This document shows positions 11,215-21,789 of a stretch of DNA of 64,000 bases, piece after piece. Below the pieces are notes generated by a model. That model did not search any database and was not told the origin of the DNA. It worked only from the letters and a program-made list of their open reading frames with translations. The translations under genes were made by a program, and so were the position numbers. The stretch is from Zea mays (Eukaryota > Streptophyta > Magnoliopsida > Poales > Poaceae): contig NC_050098.1 in the NCBI RefSeq assembly GCF_902167145.1, forward strand, positions 85,228,207 through 85,292,206, given 5' to 3'. Numbering within the stretch: position 1 is the first letter of the stretch; every line of letters starts with the position of its first letter.

Positions 11215-11752
11215 CTATAAAGCCCCCAGGGACCTCGACCGTACCCCTCCGCATGCGTTCGACCTCACCGGAGCCCAAACCCACTGGCGTTTGCCCGTGC
11301 ACGGCGTGTCCGCGGCTGCCCGATCCCCCTGCCACCGTAGACCGGCCAGCAGAACCCTTCCCAGCCCCGTCCAGCCCTCGGAGAAGACTGTGCACACCTT
11401 GGTGAAGCTCCCCGAGCGAGGAATCGAAGTTTGCTTCGCCGGAGAGGCCAGTCCACGGTCGCCGGACTCCACCCGACCGCCGGCGAGCGTAGACCGGGTA
11501 ATCCTCTGCTCCATTCCTCGATTCCTTGTGCACACAACCTCTACATCACCCCGTGAAGCTCATCGTGCCATTGGATTGAACTAGATCGTCGTGGTTTGGC
11601 CGGAGCACCTGCCGCCGACGAGAGCACCCGCCTGCGCACGTGGACCGGGCGATTCCGGCCACCCCCGCCGTCAAGCCGTACATCGTTGTGACCGCCAGAA
11701 CCTCCCGGAGCCAACCCCGCCCCTCGCCGGACCTCTCTCACCGCCGGTAAGC
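11215..11752 (+). promoter_or_regulatory. LTR-A core promoter (CTATAAAG) and splice donor (GTAAGC)
   Basis: CTATAAAG lies at 11215-11222 in a GC-rich context. GTAAGC at 11747-11752 follows CCGCCG and fits a plant 5' splice site. The same pair, with the same spacing of about 530 bases, is present in every LTR-A copy here (TE2 3' LTR, TE3, TE5). It would remove the rest of the LTR and the PBS region from a spliced RNA. Confidence 0.55.
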
Positions 11753-14205
11753 TGCGCCGCCCTTTTCTTTCTCGCGGGTACTGTTTAAACCTAGGGAGGG
11801 ACCGCGGGGGAGAAGAAGAGAAAGCTAGGGGGTTTTGCGCAATGTCAGTGACTCGGATGAATAGTAGCGCGGGGGTATAACTGAGAGAGTTAGTTTGGAA
11901 ATAACCCGAGGACTTCGGTGCAAAGTGGTTTTTCCAGGAAACCTTTTAATAAATCTGATTTAAATTTAAACAGAACTGGAATAATTCATATCTTCTGTTT
12001 TATTCACCTAAATCAAGTCAAACCAATTTTGCCAGATCTTAAATAATGTAAACTACTTAAGAAAAATATAAAACCCCTAAGTGCTACAGAAAACTTTAGG
12101 GTTCTGATTTAATTATTGTTTTGGCCAAAAGCTAAATAATAGGAAGAAAAATAGTTGCACTATTTAACTGAGGTTAAGAAAATTTGGAAAAGTACATGAC
12201 CACCTGCTAACCTATTTAAAAATGATAAACCCCTCTGTACACCCCATTAAAGTAGAGTTTGCCATTTATTTTACATTGAGCTTAAGGTTAAAGAAAATAG
12301 GAAAGGTAAATTAAATAAAGGATCAGGGAGCCCTCATATTTTTGTTAGTATACTTACTCAGTGTAGTTTACTAGAAAATTTTATTATACCCTGAATTAGT
12401 ATAAAATAAATAGGATACCTTTTATTTTAAGAAAACAAGAAAAACTTAGAAAAACCCTACAAAAATAACCCCAAGGTGAAAACACCCCAACCCTTGGGAT
12501 AGTTAATGTTTTGCTATGAAGAACATAGGAAAAATATGAAATCTGCTATTTGACATTTTTCAAATAGCAAGGCAGTAGAAAGTGCCTTTTTGGCATTTAA
12601 CTTTAGAAAATCACAACTAAATGACCATCCATGAACTTTCTGTGATTTTGGGCACAGAAGCTTATTATTACTGTTAGATGCCAACAAAAATAACCCTTAG
12701 AACAGAACCCACCCCTAGTTAAGAGTTGTAGTACAAAGTGGCCCATTTACACAACTTTTGTTATTTTTGTCTAAGGCATAGCCTTTTTATTTTTGAACCT
12801 CCAATTCCTAGAACATGCTATATTGACCAATGGCAAGCCACTGTAATTTTTACAGAATTTTTGGAAAAAGTTAATCCACTATTGTAGTTCAAACCTACAC
12901 TAGAATTCATAAATAGAAAATAAAGAAAAGGGAAAAGGAATAATGGAAATTAGTGCCATCCTAAAACCCTTTGTAAATTGTCCACTGAAATATATAAAGG
13001 GAATACCAATCCACTATGCTTATCCTTAGCAAAACCTAAACCTAGAGTGATAAGCATAAACTACTAAAAGCCACGTATGACCAAGAAACCCTAAGTTACT
13101 AACTAACTTAGTTTTTCTTCCTTTAGCATAATGTTGTTAAATCCTGCATAATCATGACATACATATTCATTGCATTCGATAGATTGCAACCTCGCTGACG
13201 GAGAGTACGTCCTCGTGCCGGAGCAAGGAGCTGCTCAGGAGGTAGCCCCGAACCCAGCACCAGAGCCTGCACCAGAGGATCTGCCTGCCACAGCTTTAGA
13301 AGGCAAGCCCCGGTTTTATGCATAACCTGTTATTTATGCTATTTTACTACACTTATTGATTGTAGGATTGAATGTGCACTTAAGTGTAGGAGTTGTTTGA
13401 AACCCTAGTTGCATGATCTCAGGAATCCTGTTGAGATGAATACTAGTATGCTAGGTCGAGTAGCTGCTTTATTAATTAGGGATCTCGGTAGAAGTCGAGT
13501 GATTTTTTTTGCACTCGCGCGAGGTCAGGTCATTGATTGTACCCACTTTCATATCGTACTGATGTTGGTCTATGGACACGAAATCCATGGGGATGCGTGG
13601 TCTACGAGATGAAATTGGAATAAGGATTAACGTGCGGATACCTGTGTCAAGCGTTTGAACGTACTAAGCACATGCCGACAAATATGGTAAATCGGTAAGC
13701 CTAGTACCTGATTGAACCTGGCAGTGGACATATCCCCTCACGCGACCTGAGACGTGGTCTCCCATTCCGGTTATGGCGGGTACAAGTGCGGTCACTACAC
13801 GACGGCAGTCGGGGTCAGTGAGGCATTGTACGCGAAGGCGGTGAGCCCTGATCTGCTGTCGAGGAATCGAGGGGACGGTTGATGTGTGTGGGGACGGAGT
13901 GCCCCTACATGTCGTGTGTTTAGGTTTACCTTGCAAGGATAAAAACTCGATTCGGATATTCTGCTCCTCGCAGCTAATGAGACTGCTTGATCCATTATAC
14001 TGCATTGAGTAACAAGTGGAAATATGATGAGTTGATACAAGATGTTGATTGCTAAAAATGTTTGCCACTATGTATGAGTAGATAGTACATATTTAGCCTT
14101 AAGAGAGTCACACTTAAATTGACAAAGTTAAAACTTGATTTAGAAACTCAGCTAGTGCTTTTGGGCCCCAAACCCCACAGCCAAACAGCTGCATGTCTAG
14201 AGGTA

Positions 14206-14259
14206 GAGGAGTAGACTCCTCACACCGGGTAAGTCTAGCTGAGTATTAGTATACTCAGC
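14206..14259 (+). promoter_or_regulatory. Twin hairpins in the LTR 3' part (TE2 5' LTR)
   Basis: Hairpin 1 is GAGGAGT-AG-ACTCCTC (14206-14221). Hairpin 2 is GCTGAGTAT-TAGT-ATACTCAGC (14238-14259). Two more small stems follow at 14540-14555 (CTCAC...GTGAG) and 14587-14601 (TCGGG...TCCGA, with a G-U pair). All are retained in the other complete LTRs. A role in RNA processing or packaging is possible but unproven. Confidence 0.6.
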
Positions 14260-14696
14260 CTTGCTTGTGGCACAATTTTTTTATAGGTTCTTTGGAGGAC
14301 ATGGTTGCTGGAGTGACTTGGCCATCCATCTTGCCACCGGGTTGGACTGTCGAGTGGGACCCCGCCTCGGCCGAGGAGGAGCATGAGGAGTGATGGGACA
14401 GGCTTCCCCATCCCTCCATTTATTTATCGTTAGTTTTATTCCGCTGCACTTCGAACAATGATGACTACTTTTGCAAAACTCCGATGGTGATGTAATAATT
14501 TAATGTATGGTTTTATGCTTTATTGTATTTGCTCTGTGACTCACCATCGAGTGAGATTGTGGTACTTGATCCTGTCAGTGGCCTCGTCGGGCTAGATCCG
14601 AGGGATTGACGGGTTATTCTCATTTAAGTGTGGTCTAGCCTCTAAGGCAGGACTTAGGCACTTAAGTCGGAATAATTCGGGCAGTTCCGCCATAGC

Positions 14697-14708
14697 TGGT
14701 ATCGGAGC
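14697..14708 (+). promoter_or_regulatory. TE2 primer binding site
   Basis: TGGTATCGGAGC lies two bases after the LTR end. It matches the usual plant initiator-tRNA-Met PBS (TGGTATCAGAGC) except for one base. TE6 has the identical variant and TE3 has it with a further change. Confidence 0.85.
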
Positions 14709-15059
14709 TTGTACCACCACAGAGGAATCAATAAAATATAAATACCATCCTTTTCCGAAGTAAAACTTGATAGAAACAAATGTTGGATAGATCGTAGGAC
14801 GATCAGGATAGACCTAGGACGTGAAGCCTTAGAATGATAGAGGGGTAGTTAGGTGGCTAAGTGATTAAGCCCTACAGGCTACTATAAGGGATGAGAGTTC
14901 TTCCCTATTCCCTTTACATTAATGTGAGGTCGTTCAGGACGAGCATGCATGCATTCTTAATTAAACAAACGGATAATTGAGTAAGGACTTAAATATAAAA
15001 TGATGACCAACTAAGTACCCCAGTACCATTGTCATAATTAGAGAGAGGCTGAGTTGTGT

Positions 15060-15112
15060 TTCCTTTTCTTTTTATAATTCATTTTCTTTTACTTATGCTT
15101 AACCGTACACAG
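15060..15112 (+). promoter_or_regulatory. Candidate splice acceptor before TE2 ORF0
   Basis: A pyrimidine-rich run (TTTCCTTTTCTTTTT and more) leads to ACACAG, and the next base is the A of the ORF0 ATG. This is the pattern of a plant 3' splice site and is repeated in TE3 at 32537. Confidence 0.5.
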
Positions 15113-15982
15113 ATGGCTTCCCACGGATCCTCAGACGACGGGAATGCACTGTCCCACACTGACGGGCTTACACGAGAGGGCTTTCCCCGTATTTTGTGGA
15201 AGGTACTTCAGGGGGCCGGATACATGACACTTCCTCAGTACGCGGTGCAGCAGTTCGAGAAGCACCGAGTGCCCCGCTGTAGGGTGAGGATGACCTTGGA
15301 GCCTCATCCCCTGCAGCCAGGCTGGCGTTCGCTGGACTCTGAGTCCTTTGGATACCGAGCTGAGGACACGATCGAGGCGATTGCTCTGCACGGGTTGACC
15401 ACTTTCTGCGGATTCCATCCCTTGGAGCTGTCCACCCACCCCATTGGTTTGTTCCCCGCTGAGAAGGAGGACGACCCAATGTGGAAGGATCGGGTGGAGC
15501 ATGCCAAGGACATCTGGGCTATCTACCCGGGCCAGACTGCTCACTTGACAGTGCGGTGCATGAATGCCATGTACCGTCTGCAAGTGATGCGTGGTGAGGC
15601 AATGTTCCATCTGATGGCACTATTGGAGGCAACTAAGATCACCCTGGACAACAGAGAGGAGCTTGTGGTTGATTTGTCCACTGAGATGGTGGAAAAAGAC
15701 TTACTAGTGGAGCAGCTGTCAAATGAGATCCAAGAGCTGGAGGAATTAGTGGGAACAAGGGAGAACACCATCGAGGTTCTCGAGGATCAGCTTATCAACA
15801 CCCAGCAGCAGCTTGCCGAGGCTAATGAGCACCTGGATATGCATCACCAGGAGATCCAGGATATGGAGGCCAACGAGGACGTCGACATTGAGGGAGGAGA
15901 GGAGCCTGCCTCCAGCTTGGACACTGTTGGCTCAGGGAGACCACCTTCCCGCGAGTCGAGTGTTGCCTCGTTCGCTCACTAG
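15113..15982 (+). CDS. TE2 ORF0: extra 289-aa protein upstream of gag, function unknown
   Basis: A complete open frame of 289 codons, between PBS and gag. I do not recognise its family. Residues 1-40 are a leader. Residues 41-150 look globular, with conserved-looking blocks HRVPRCRVRMTL (51-62), DTIEAIALHGLTTFCGFHP (85-103) and HPIGLFPAE (109-117). Residues 165-252 are predicted by eye to form a coiled coil (Leu/Glu heptads). The tail is acidic (EANEDVDIEGGEE) and then Ser-rich. No Cys/His knuckle, protease, RT or envelope-like membrane segment is seen. TE3 carries the same ORF at the same length, 19 residues different (about 93% identity), also uninterrupted although gag-pol is broken in both. 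The start was chosen because CAG sits directly before the ATG and because TE3 agrees. Confidence 0.75.
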   Translation: MASHGSSDDGNALSHTDGLTREGFPRILWKVLQGAGYMTLPQYAVQQFEKHRVPRCRVRMTLEPHPLQPGWRSLDSESFGYRAEDTIEAIALHGLTTFCGFHPLELSTHPIGLFPAEKEDDPMWKDRVEHAKDIWAIYPGQTAHLTVRCMNAMYRLQVMRGEAMFHLMALLEATKITLDNREELVVDLSTEMVEKDLLVEQLSNEIQELEELVGTRENTIEVLEDQLINTQQQLAEANEHLDMHHQEIQDMEANEDVDIEGGEEPASSLDTVGSGRPPSRESSVASFAH

Positions 15983-16285
15983 GTATCAGGGGTAGAGCTA
16001 GAAGTCGGTGATGGTGGGACTCCTCAAAGCTAGCTTAGCTTTTGCACCCTTGGGGTACTAGGCTAGATAGAGTTGAGTCTTTTGGGCCATTGATGTAATC
16101 ATGATGAACTCTTTTGGAAGCATGGTTGATGGATGATGTTGGTCTTAATTTGGGAAGAAAGGTTTATGCCTTGTGAAATCCTTTATGTTTATGCAAGAAT
16201 CTATCAATTTCGCCTTTTGACTCCTTCACCGCGATTAAACCTTAAACTTGAAGATGTGTTATTGAGAATATATGTGATTTTTCAG
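15983..16285 (+). other. TE2 spacer between ORF0 and gag, ending in an acceptor-like CAG
   Basis: About 300 AT-rich bases with no conserved ORF. It ends GTGATTTTTCAG directly before the gag ATG at 16286. TE3 has the equivalent spacer (33408-33710), also ending TTTTTCAG-ATGGCC. Confidence 0.55.
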
Positions 16286-17309
16286 ATGGCCGGGAGAGCG
16301 CGTCGTGGTCAGAATGAGCGCGTTCCTCCACCGCCGCCACCGCCTCCCACTCTGCAGGAGCTAATGGCTCAGCAGAATGAGATCTTTAGGCAGCTAGCTC
16401 AGCGCCAACCACCACCTCAGCACTATGGTGGTGGAGATCATCAACGTCACCCCGCGGCAGCCACCTACCAGGAGTTCCTCAGTACCCAGCCTCCATTGTT
16501 CACTAGGGTAGAGGACCCACTAGATGCGGATGTATGGTTGAGAGTAGTGGAATCCAAATTCCCGCTACTCCATGGAGTTTGCTCAGAGGTCAATAAAGTC
16601 AGGTTCACCACCCAGCAGCTTCGCAGACCCGCAAGGACTTGGTGGGACCATTTTCTTGCTATGCAGCCAGATGACCGAGAGGTGGAGTGGAGAGAGTTCA
16701 AGGCAGCTTTCAGGGGGCACCATATACCAGCCGGAATTATGGACCAAAAGCTCAACGAGTTTCTGGCACTCACTCAGGGCAACAGGACAGTGTTGCAGTA
16801 TGCTCAGGCTTTTAATGACCTGTGCCAGTATGCCGGGTATCATGCAGACACGGACGAGAAGAAGAGAGACAGGTTCAGGAGGTGGCTCAGCACTAAGCTC
16901 CGTGACCGTCTCAACACCGTCAGGGCCAACAGCTATAATGAGTTGGTCAACATGGCCATCTCCCAGGAGGACTGTATCACAGCTCGTCAGGCAGAAAAAG
17001 AAGAGGAAGACCCCTGTGGCAGAACCTTCAGCTCAGCCACAGCGCTTCAGGATTGTGTCTGACACTCAGAACAAGGGACCTCAGCAGCAGCAAGGGCGAT
17101 GGGTGATCCGACCACAGCAGCAGCAGCAGGCACCCAACCGTACGTAGTTTCCAGTACAGAGGAACCATCAACAGCAGCAGCAACATCGTCAGGCAAATGC
17201 CAACTGGTGTTTCACATGTGGCAACACCGGACATTATGCCAAGAATTGCCCCAGAAACCAGCAAAGGCATGGGCAAAATGTTAATCAGAACCAAGGCAAG
17301 AGGCAGAAG
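16286..17309 (+). pseudogene. gag: TE2 gag, broken
   Basis: Starts MAGRARRGQNERVPPPP with a proline run, then Gln-rich text and a Retrotrans_gag core (ADVWLRVVESKF, ARTWWDHFLAMQP, ALTQGNRTVLQYAQAFNDL). One extra A near 16995-17000 (in GCAGAAAAAGAAG) shifts the frame relative to TE3. The true frame then meets TAG at 17145-17147 before a Gln-rich tract and a CCHC zinc knuckle near 17210-17255 ([14 protein letters not shown]). Gag and pol would be one continuous frame in an undamaged copy. The ATG at 16286 is preferred because of the directly preceding CAG and the match to TE3. Confidence 0.85.
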
Positions 17310-18418
17310 GTGCAAGTGAGGCAAGGCAAGCTGAACTTCACCACCATGGCTGATATTCCAGAGGGAGCACCCGTCATGACTAGTATCTTTACAGTTTTGA
17401 ATTATCCTGCTATTATTCTTTTTTATTCTGGTGCATCACATAGCTTTATCAGTGCCAAATTTAGTGCCAAGTGTCAATTGCCTTTTCACCACACCAATGG
17501 GGGTATTACAATTTCAACACCAGGAGGCAGGGTTGCCACCTACCAAATCAACAAGAATGTGCCTATAAAGTTTGGTAGTCTGATAATTAAAACCAACCTC
17601 CTCATTTTGGGTTTGGATAGTGTGGATATCATATTGGGAACTGACTGGTTGACCAAACATCAGGCTGTGATTGATATTTCAGCTAGGGCCATTGAAGTGC
17701 ACTCACCGACCTGTGGTGAAACCACATTATATTTGCCCGACCAGGGATGTACCCGTTCTTGTGCCTTCGTTATGATAGAATCCCAAGTGGAAAAGATCCC
17801 AGTGGTTTGTGGCTACCCAGATGTTTTTCCGGATGAATTGCCAGGAATGCCACCTGATAGAGACATTGAGTTCGCCATTGAATTACAACCCGGGACTGCT
17901 CCTATCTCCAAGAGACCCTATAGGATGCCTCCCGCGGAATTGGCAGAATTGAAAAAGCAACTGCAGGAGTTGTTGGACAAGGGGTTTATTCGCCCCAGTA
18001 CTTCACCATGGGGATGTCTTGCTTTATTTGTGAAGAAAAAGGATGAGAGTTTGAGAATGTGTGTCGATTACCGCCCTCTCAATGCGGTGACTATCAAGAA
18101 CAAATACCCACTGCCCCGCATTGATGTTTTGTTTGATCAGTTGGTGGGAGCCAAGGTATTCTCCAAGATAGATCTTCGCTCGGGTTACCATCAGATCAAG
18201 ATCTGTGCCAGCGATATTCCCAAGACGGCCTTCTCAACTAGATATGGGCTTTATGAGTTTTTGGTGATGTCTTTTGGGCTAACAAATGCCCCGGCTTATT
18301 TTATGTACCTAATGAACTCAGTATTCATGCCAGAGTTAGACAAGTTCGTGGTCGTTTTCATTAATGATATTGTGGTCTATTCCAAAATGAAGACGAACAT
18401 ATTGAGCATCTGCACATC
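17310..18418 (+). pseudogene. pol: TE2 protease and reverse transcriptase, broken and catalytically altered
   Basis: In the protease active site the Asp codon is replaced by Tyr (TAT at 17424-17426, giving YSGA where TE3 has DSGA). RT motifs are clear ([33 protein letters not shown]), but the catalytic motif reads INDI where TE3 and TE5 have IDDI; the codon at 18363-18365 is AAT. A one-base loss near 18390 (TCCAAAATGAAG versus TCCAAGAATGAAG in TE3) shifts the frame. This copy could not be catalytically active even without the stops. Confidence 0.9.
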
Positions 18419-20704
18419 GTGCTTCAGCGGCTACGCGATCATCATCTTTATGCCAAGTTGTCTAAATGTGAGTTCTGGCTAAGGGAAATTAAATTCTTAG
18501 GCCACACAATTTCTCAGGACGGGATATCAGTTGATCCTGAGAAGGTACAAGAGGTAATGGATTGGAAACCCCCGACTACAGTGAGGCAGATTCGGAGTTT
18601 TCTAGGATTGGCAGGGTATTATCGACGATTTATTCCAGATTTCTCCAGAATTGCCAAACCAATGACTGAACTATTAAAGAAGGGAGTCAAGTATAATTGG
18701 AGCCAAAAGTGCGAAGATGCCTTTCATACATTAAGGCAGCATTTGACAACAGCCCTAGTGCTGGCTCAACCTGACAACACCAAGCCCTTTGAAGTTTATT
18801 GTGACGCTTCTGGTACTGGTTTGGGATGTGTCTTAATGCAAGATAACCGAGTAATTGCTTATGCTTCCCGAGCACTCATAGCCCATGAGCAGAACTACCC
18901 TACACATGATTTGGAGTTAGCAGTCGTGGTTCATGCTCTCAAGATATGGAGGCACTACTTGATGGGAGCTCACTGTAACATTTACACTGATCACAAGAGT
19001 CTCAAATACATTTTCACTCAGGCAGATCTGAACATGAGGAAGAGGAGATGATTAGAATTAATCAAGGACTATGATTTGGAGGTGCATTACCATCCTGGCA
19101 AAGCCAATGTTGTGGCAGATGCCTTGAGCAGAAAGGCCCAGTGCAATTGTATGAGCATGGATGCAAGAGTTACCACCCTGTGTGATGAGTTGTGCAAATT
19201 GAACCTGGAAGTTGTTTCTTCGGGTGATTTAAATTATATCTCGGTGGAGCCCACACTGCAAGAGCAAATAGTCAGGGCACAGATTGAAGACAAGGGTGTA
19301 CAGGTTATCAAAGAAATGATCAAGCAGAAGGCGGAGAAATACAAGTGCTTCCATCAGGACAGCAAGGGAATTCTATGATTTGGTGATCGGTTGGTTGTTC
19401 CCAAGGACCCTGAGCTCAGAAAGAAGATATTGGATGAAGCTCACCTTTCAAAATTCTCCATGCACCCTGGCAGCAACAAGATGTACCATTTTCTCAGATC
19501 CTTATACTGGTGAACCAGAATGAAGAGGGAAATTGCCAAGTACATATCCGAGTGTGACACCTGCCAGAGGATCAAAGCTAGTCATTTGAAGGCAGCAGGC
19601 CCCTTGCAACCCCTTCCCTTACCATCTTGGAAATGGGAGGACATTTGCATGGACTTTATCGTGGGGTTGCCCAATACCTCCAGGCACCATGATTCCATTT
19701 GGGTTGTTGTGGACAGATTGACCAAGACCGCTCATTTCTTACCAGTGCATACCACCCACAAGACAGAGAAATATGCAGAAATTTATGTTGATCAAATAGT
19801 GCGGTTGCATGGTATCCCAAAGACCATTGTATCTGACAGAGGAGCACTGTTTGTGGCACGTTTTTGGGAGCAGTTACAAGAATCACTTGGGACCCAGGTA
19901 ATACGAAGCTCATCATACCACCCTCAAATAGATGGCCAGACAGAAAGGGTAAACCAGATTTTGGAAGACATGTTGCGAGCATGTGTGCTACACTACGGAA
20001 AAGACTGGGACAAGTGTCTTTCTTTGGCAGAGTTTTCTTATAATAACAGCTACCAGTCCAGTCTGAAGATGGCACCTTTTGAAGCCTTATATGGGAGAAG
20101 ATGTAGAACCCCGCTGAATTGGTCTTAAGCAGGAGAGAGGGAAATATTTGGGCCAGACTTGGTACTTGAAGCAGAGAAAAAGGTCAGAGTTATTACAAAG
20201 AACTTAGAAGCCGCTCAGGCCAGGCAAACTAGTTATCATGACAAGAGAAGGAAGCCTCTACAGTTTGAAGTGGGTGAACATGTTTATCTTAAGGTATCAC
20301 CCACCAAGGGTGTCCAGAGATTCGGGATCAAGGGCAAGTTAGCTCCTCGCTACATTGGACCCTATGAGATCAAAGCAAGTTGTGGACCCGTAGCCTATCA
20401 ATTGGAATTGCCACCTCGCATGTCAGCAGTTCACAACGTGTTTCATGTATCTCAGCTGCGGAAATGTGTCCGCCTACCCACTGAAGTGCTACCTGAACCA
20501 GACTTTGAGATAGAACCAGACTTGTCTTATCAAGAGTACCCCGTCAAGGTATTGGATCAGAAAGAGAGGTCAACGCGGGCAAAGTCGATCAGAATGTATA
20601 AGGTTCAGTGGAGTCACCATTCAATAGAAGAAGCTACATGGGAGACTGAGGATTTTCTACGCTCTCGCTTCCCCGACTTTATGCCCAAAGGAGTCGGTAC
20701 GTAA
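18419..20704 (+). pseudogene. pol: TE2 RT C-terminus, RNase H, integrase and chromodomain, four stops
   Basis: A single frame runs from here to the stop at 20702-20704. It is interrupted by TGA 19049-19051, TGA 19376-19378, TGA 19511-19513 and TAA 20126-20128. Three stand where TE3 or TE5 has TGG, one where TE5 has CAA. RNase H shows [16 protein letters not shown]. Integrase has the HHCC region ([11 protein letters not shown]...CDTCQR) and the DDE core ([24 protein letters not shown]). The C-terminus (YPVKVLDQKERSTRAK then VQWSHHSIEEATWETEDFL) is a chromodomain, which is thought to guide integration to modified chromatin. Confidence 0.88.
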
Positions 20705-20928
20705 CCCAAAACCCCACCCCCACCTACCCTTTGAATACAAATATAAGAAAAACTTAGATGACAAGGGTAGTCTAAGTTGTGGATTTAACTTAAAAAGGAC
20801 TTCCTTCTGAAGTTGCAAAGAGAATGACATTCGAAGAGCAGATAACAAGAGAAACTTGGATAAAGGGAAGGGTAACACACTAGCACACCTTCATAGCACC
20901 CCCTATAATCTCAGGGCGAGATTTCTTT
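20705..20928 (+). other. TE2 3' untranslated region
   Basis: Noncoding DNA from the pol stop to the PPT. It contains an inverted repeat AATCTCA-GGG-CGAGATT at 20907-20923 immediately before the PPT, with one mispair in this copy. TE5 has a perfect 7-bp version and TE6 a perfect 8-bp version at the same place. Confidence 0.6.
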
Positions 20929-20940
20929 AAGGGGGGAGGG
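20929..20940 (+). promoter_or_regulatory. TE2 polypurine tract
   Basis: AAGGGGGGAGGG, followed by one C and then the TG of the 3' LTR. This is the plus-strand primer for cDNA synthesis. Confidence 0.9.
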
Positions 20941-21789
20941 CTGTAACACCCCAGGTGTTACCAAGGGCTGGCTTCCTAATAACACATATACCTCTTATCA
21001 CATGTGGTTAAAACTTGGAGGAGAGGGAGCACTTAAGACCTTGGAAGCATGAGTGAGTTAAGAAATGCCAGGGACCAAGGTAATACCCAAGCTTTAGGCA
21101 ATGATCACCTAGGGCAAGGGAGGATTGAACCTTGGGCCCTCTCTCTTGAAGCCTTTAGTTGAGAGAAAGATTAGGCAAATGCACATTCCATGATTTAAAC
21201 CCTTAACCAAAGTTTAAGAGTACCAAAATGTTTACAAAAGACAGCAAAGGAACTTTACAAAAAGACCCCTAAAGGACCCCTAAATCAGCCCCAAGTGGAG
21301 AACACTATGGAATCACCCCATTCCCTCTAAGTCCCAAAATCAGCCCTAATCTAGAGATCGTGGGTGTTCACCTAGCTAATGACACCAAAACCCCAGGGTC
21401 TAAATAACAAAAAGGAGCCAAATTATCTAAGGAACCCCCTGGAAGAGTTTGAACCCAAGCCAAGACCGTTTGACACGGGTTGGCACCTATTTTGTCTCGG
21501 GTTGAACAGTGCAGACAGACAAGACTTGGCGCCACCATTCTTCTAAACCAGACCCGATCTTCCCTTGGAACTTACATGAACTAGGTAGCCCTAGGTGCAG
21601 GGAAGAAATCTTACATAAGCCATAGGGCGAGATTCACACGCTTGGCTGCTCAGTAGGCGCAAGAACAAGGGCAGAAGGCAACGACCACGTGTTCGACGCG
21701 CTCTGGACTCGCCAGAGCACGCCCGACGCGCGCCCCGTGTGCCCCGCGTCGCGCCAAAGATCAGCCGGCGCCATGGCCCGCGCCCGCGC

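Larger units (their letters stand above)
10400..14694 (+). repeat. TE2 5' LTR, type A (4295 bp)
   Basis: The LTR begins TGTAACACCCCAGGTGTTAC and ends GTTCCGCCATA just before the PBS. Other family members end CCACA, so the terminal CA is mutated to TA here. It contains a TATA box at 11215, a GC-rich leader, a splice donor at 11747, AT-rich noncoding DNA from 11800 to 13100, and a conserved 3' part from 13300 onward that is shared with every LTR of the family in the window. I see no convincing gene in it. Confidence 0.9.

Noticed and set aside
11114..11584. 156-codon ORF in the TE2 5' LTR (similar ones at 21689 and 28505)
   Set aside because: It starts upstream of the TATA box and is GC-rich, the frame is broken or altered in the other LTR copies, and it has no domain. 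It is best read as promoter and leader DNA.
14697..14708. tRNA gene fragment
   Set aside because: Only the 12-base PBS complementary to a tRNA 3' end is present; no tRNA fold.
15113..15982. ORF0 as an envelope-like gene
   Set aside because: It precedes gag, has no signal peptide or membrane segment, and envelope-like ORFs of plant gypsy elements lie after pol.
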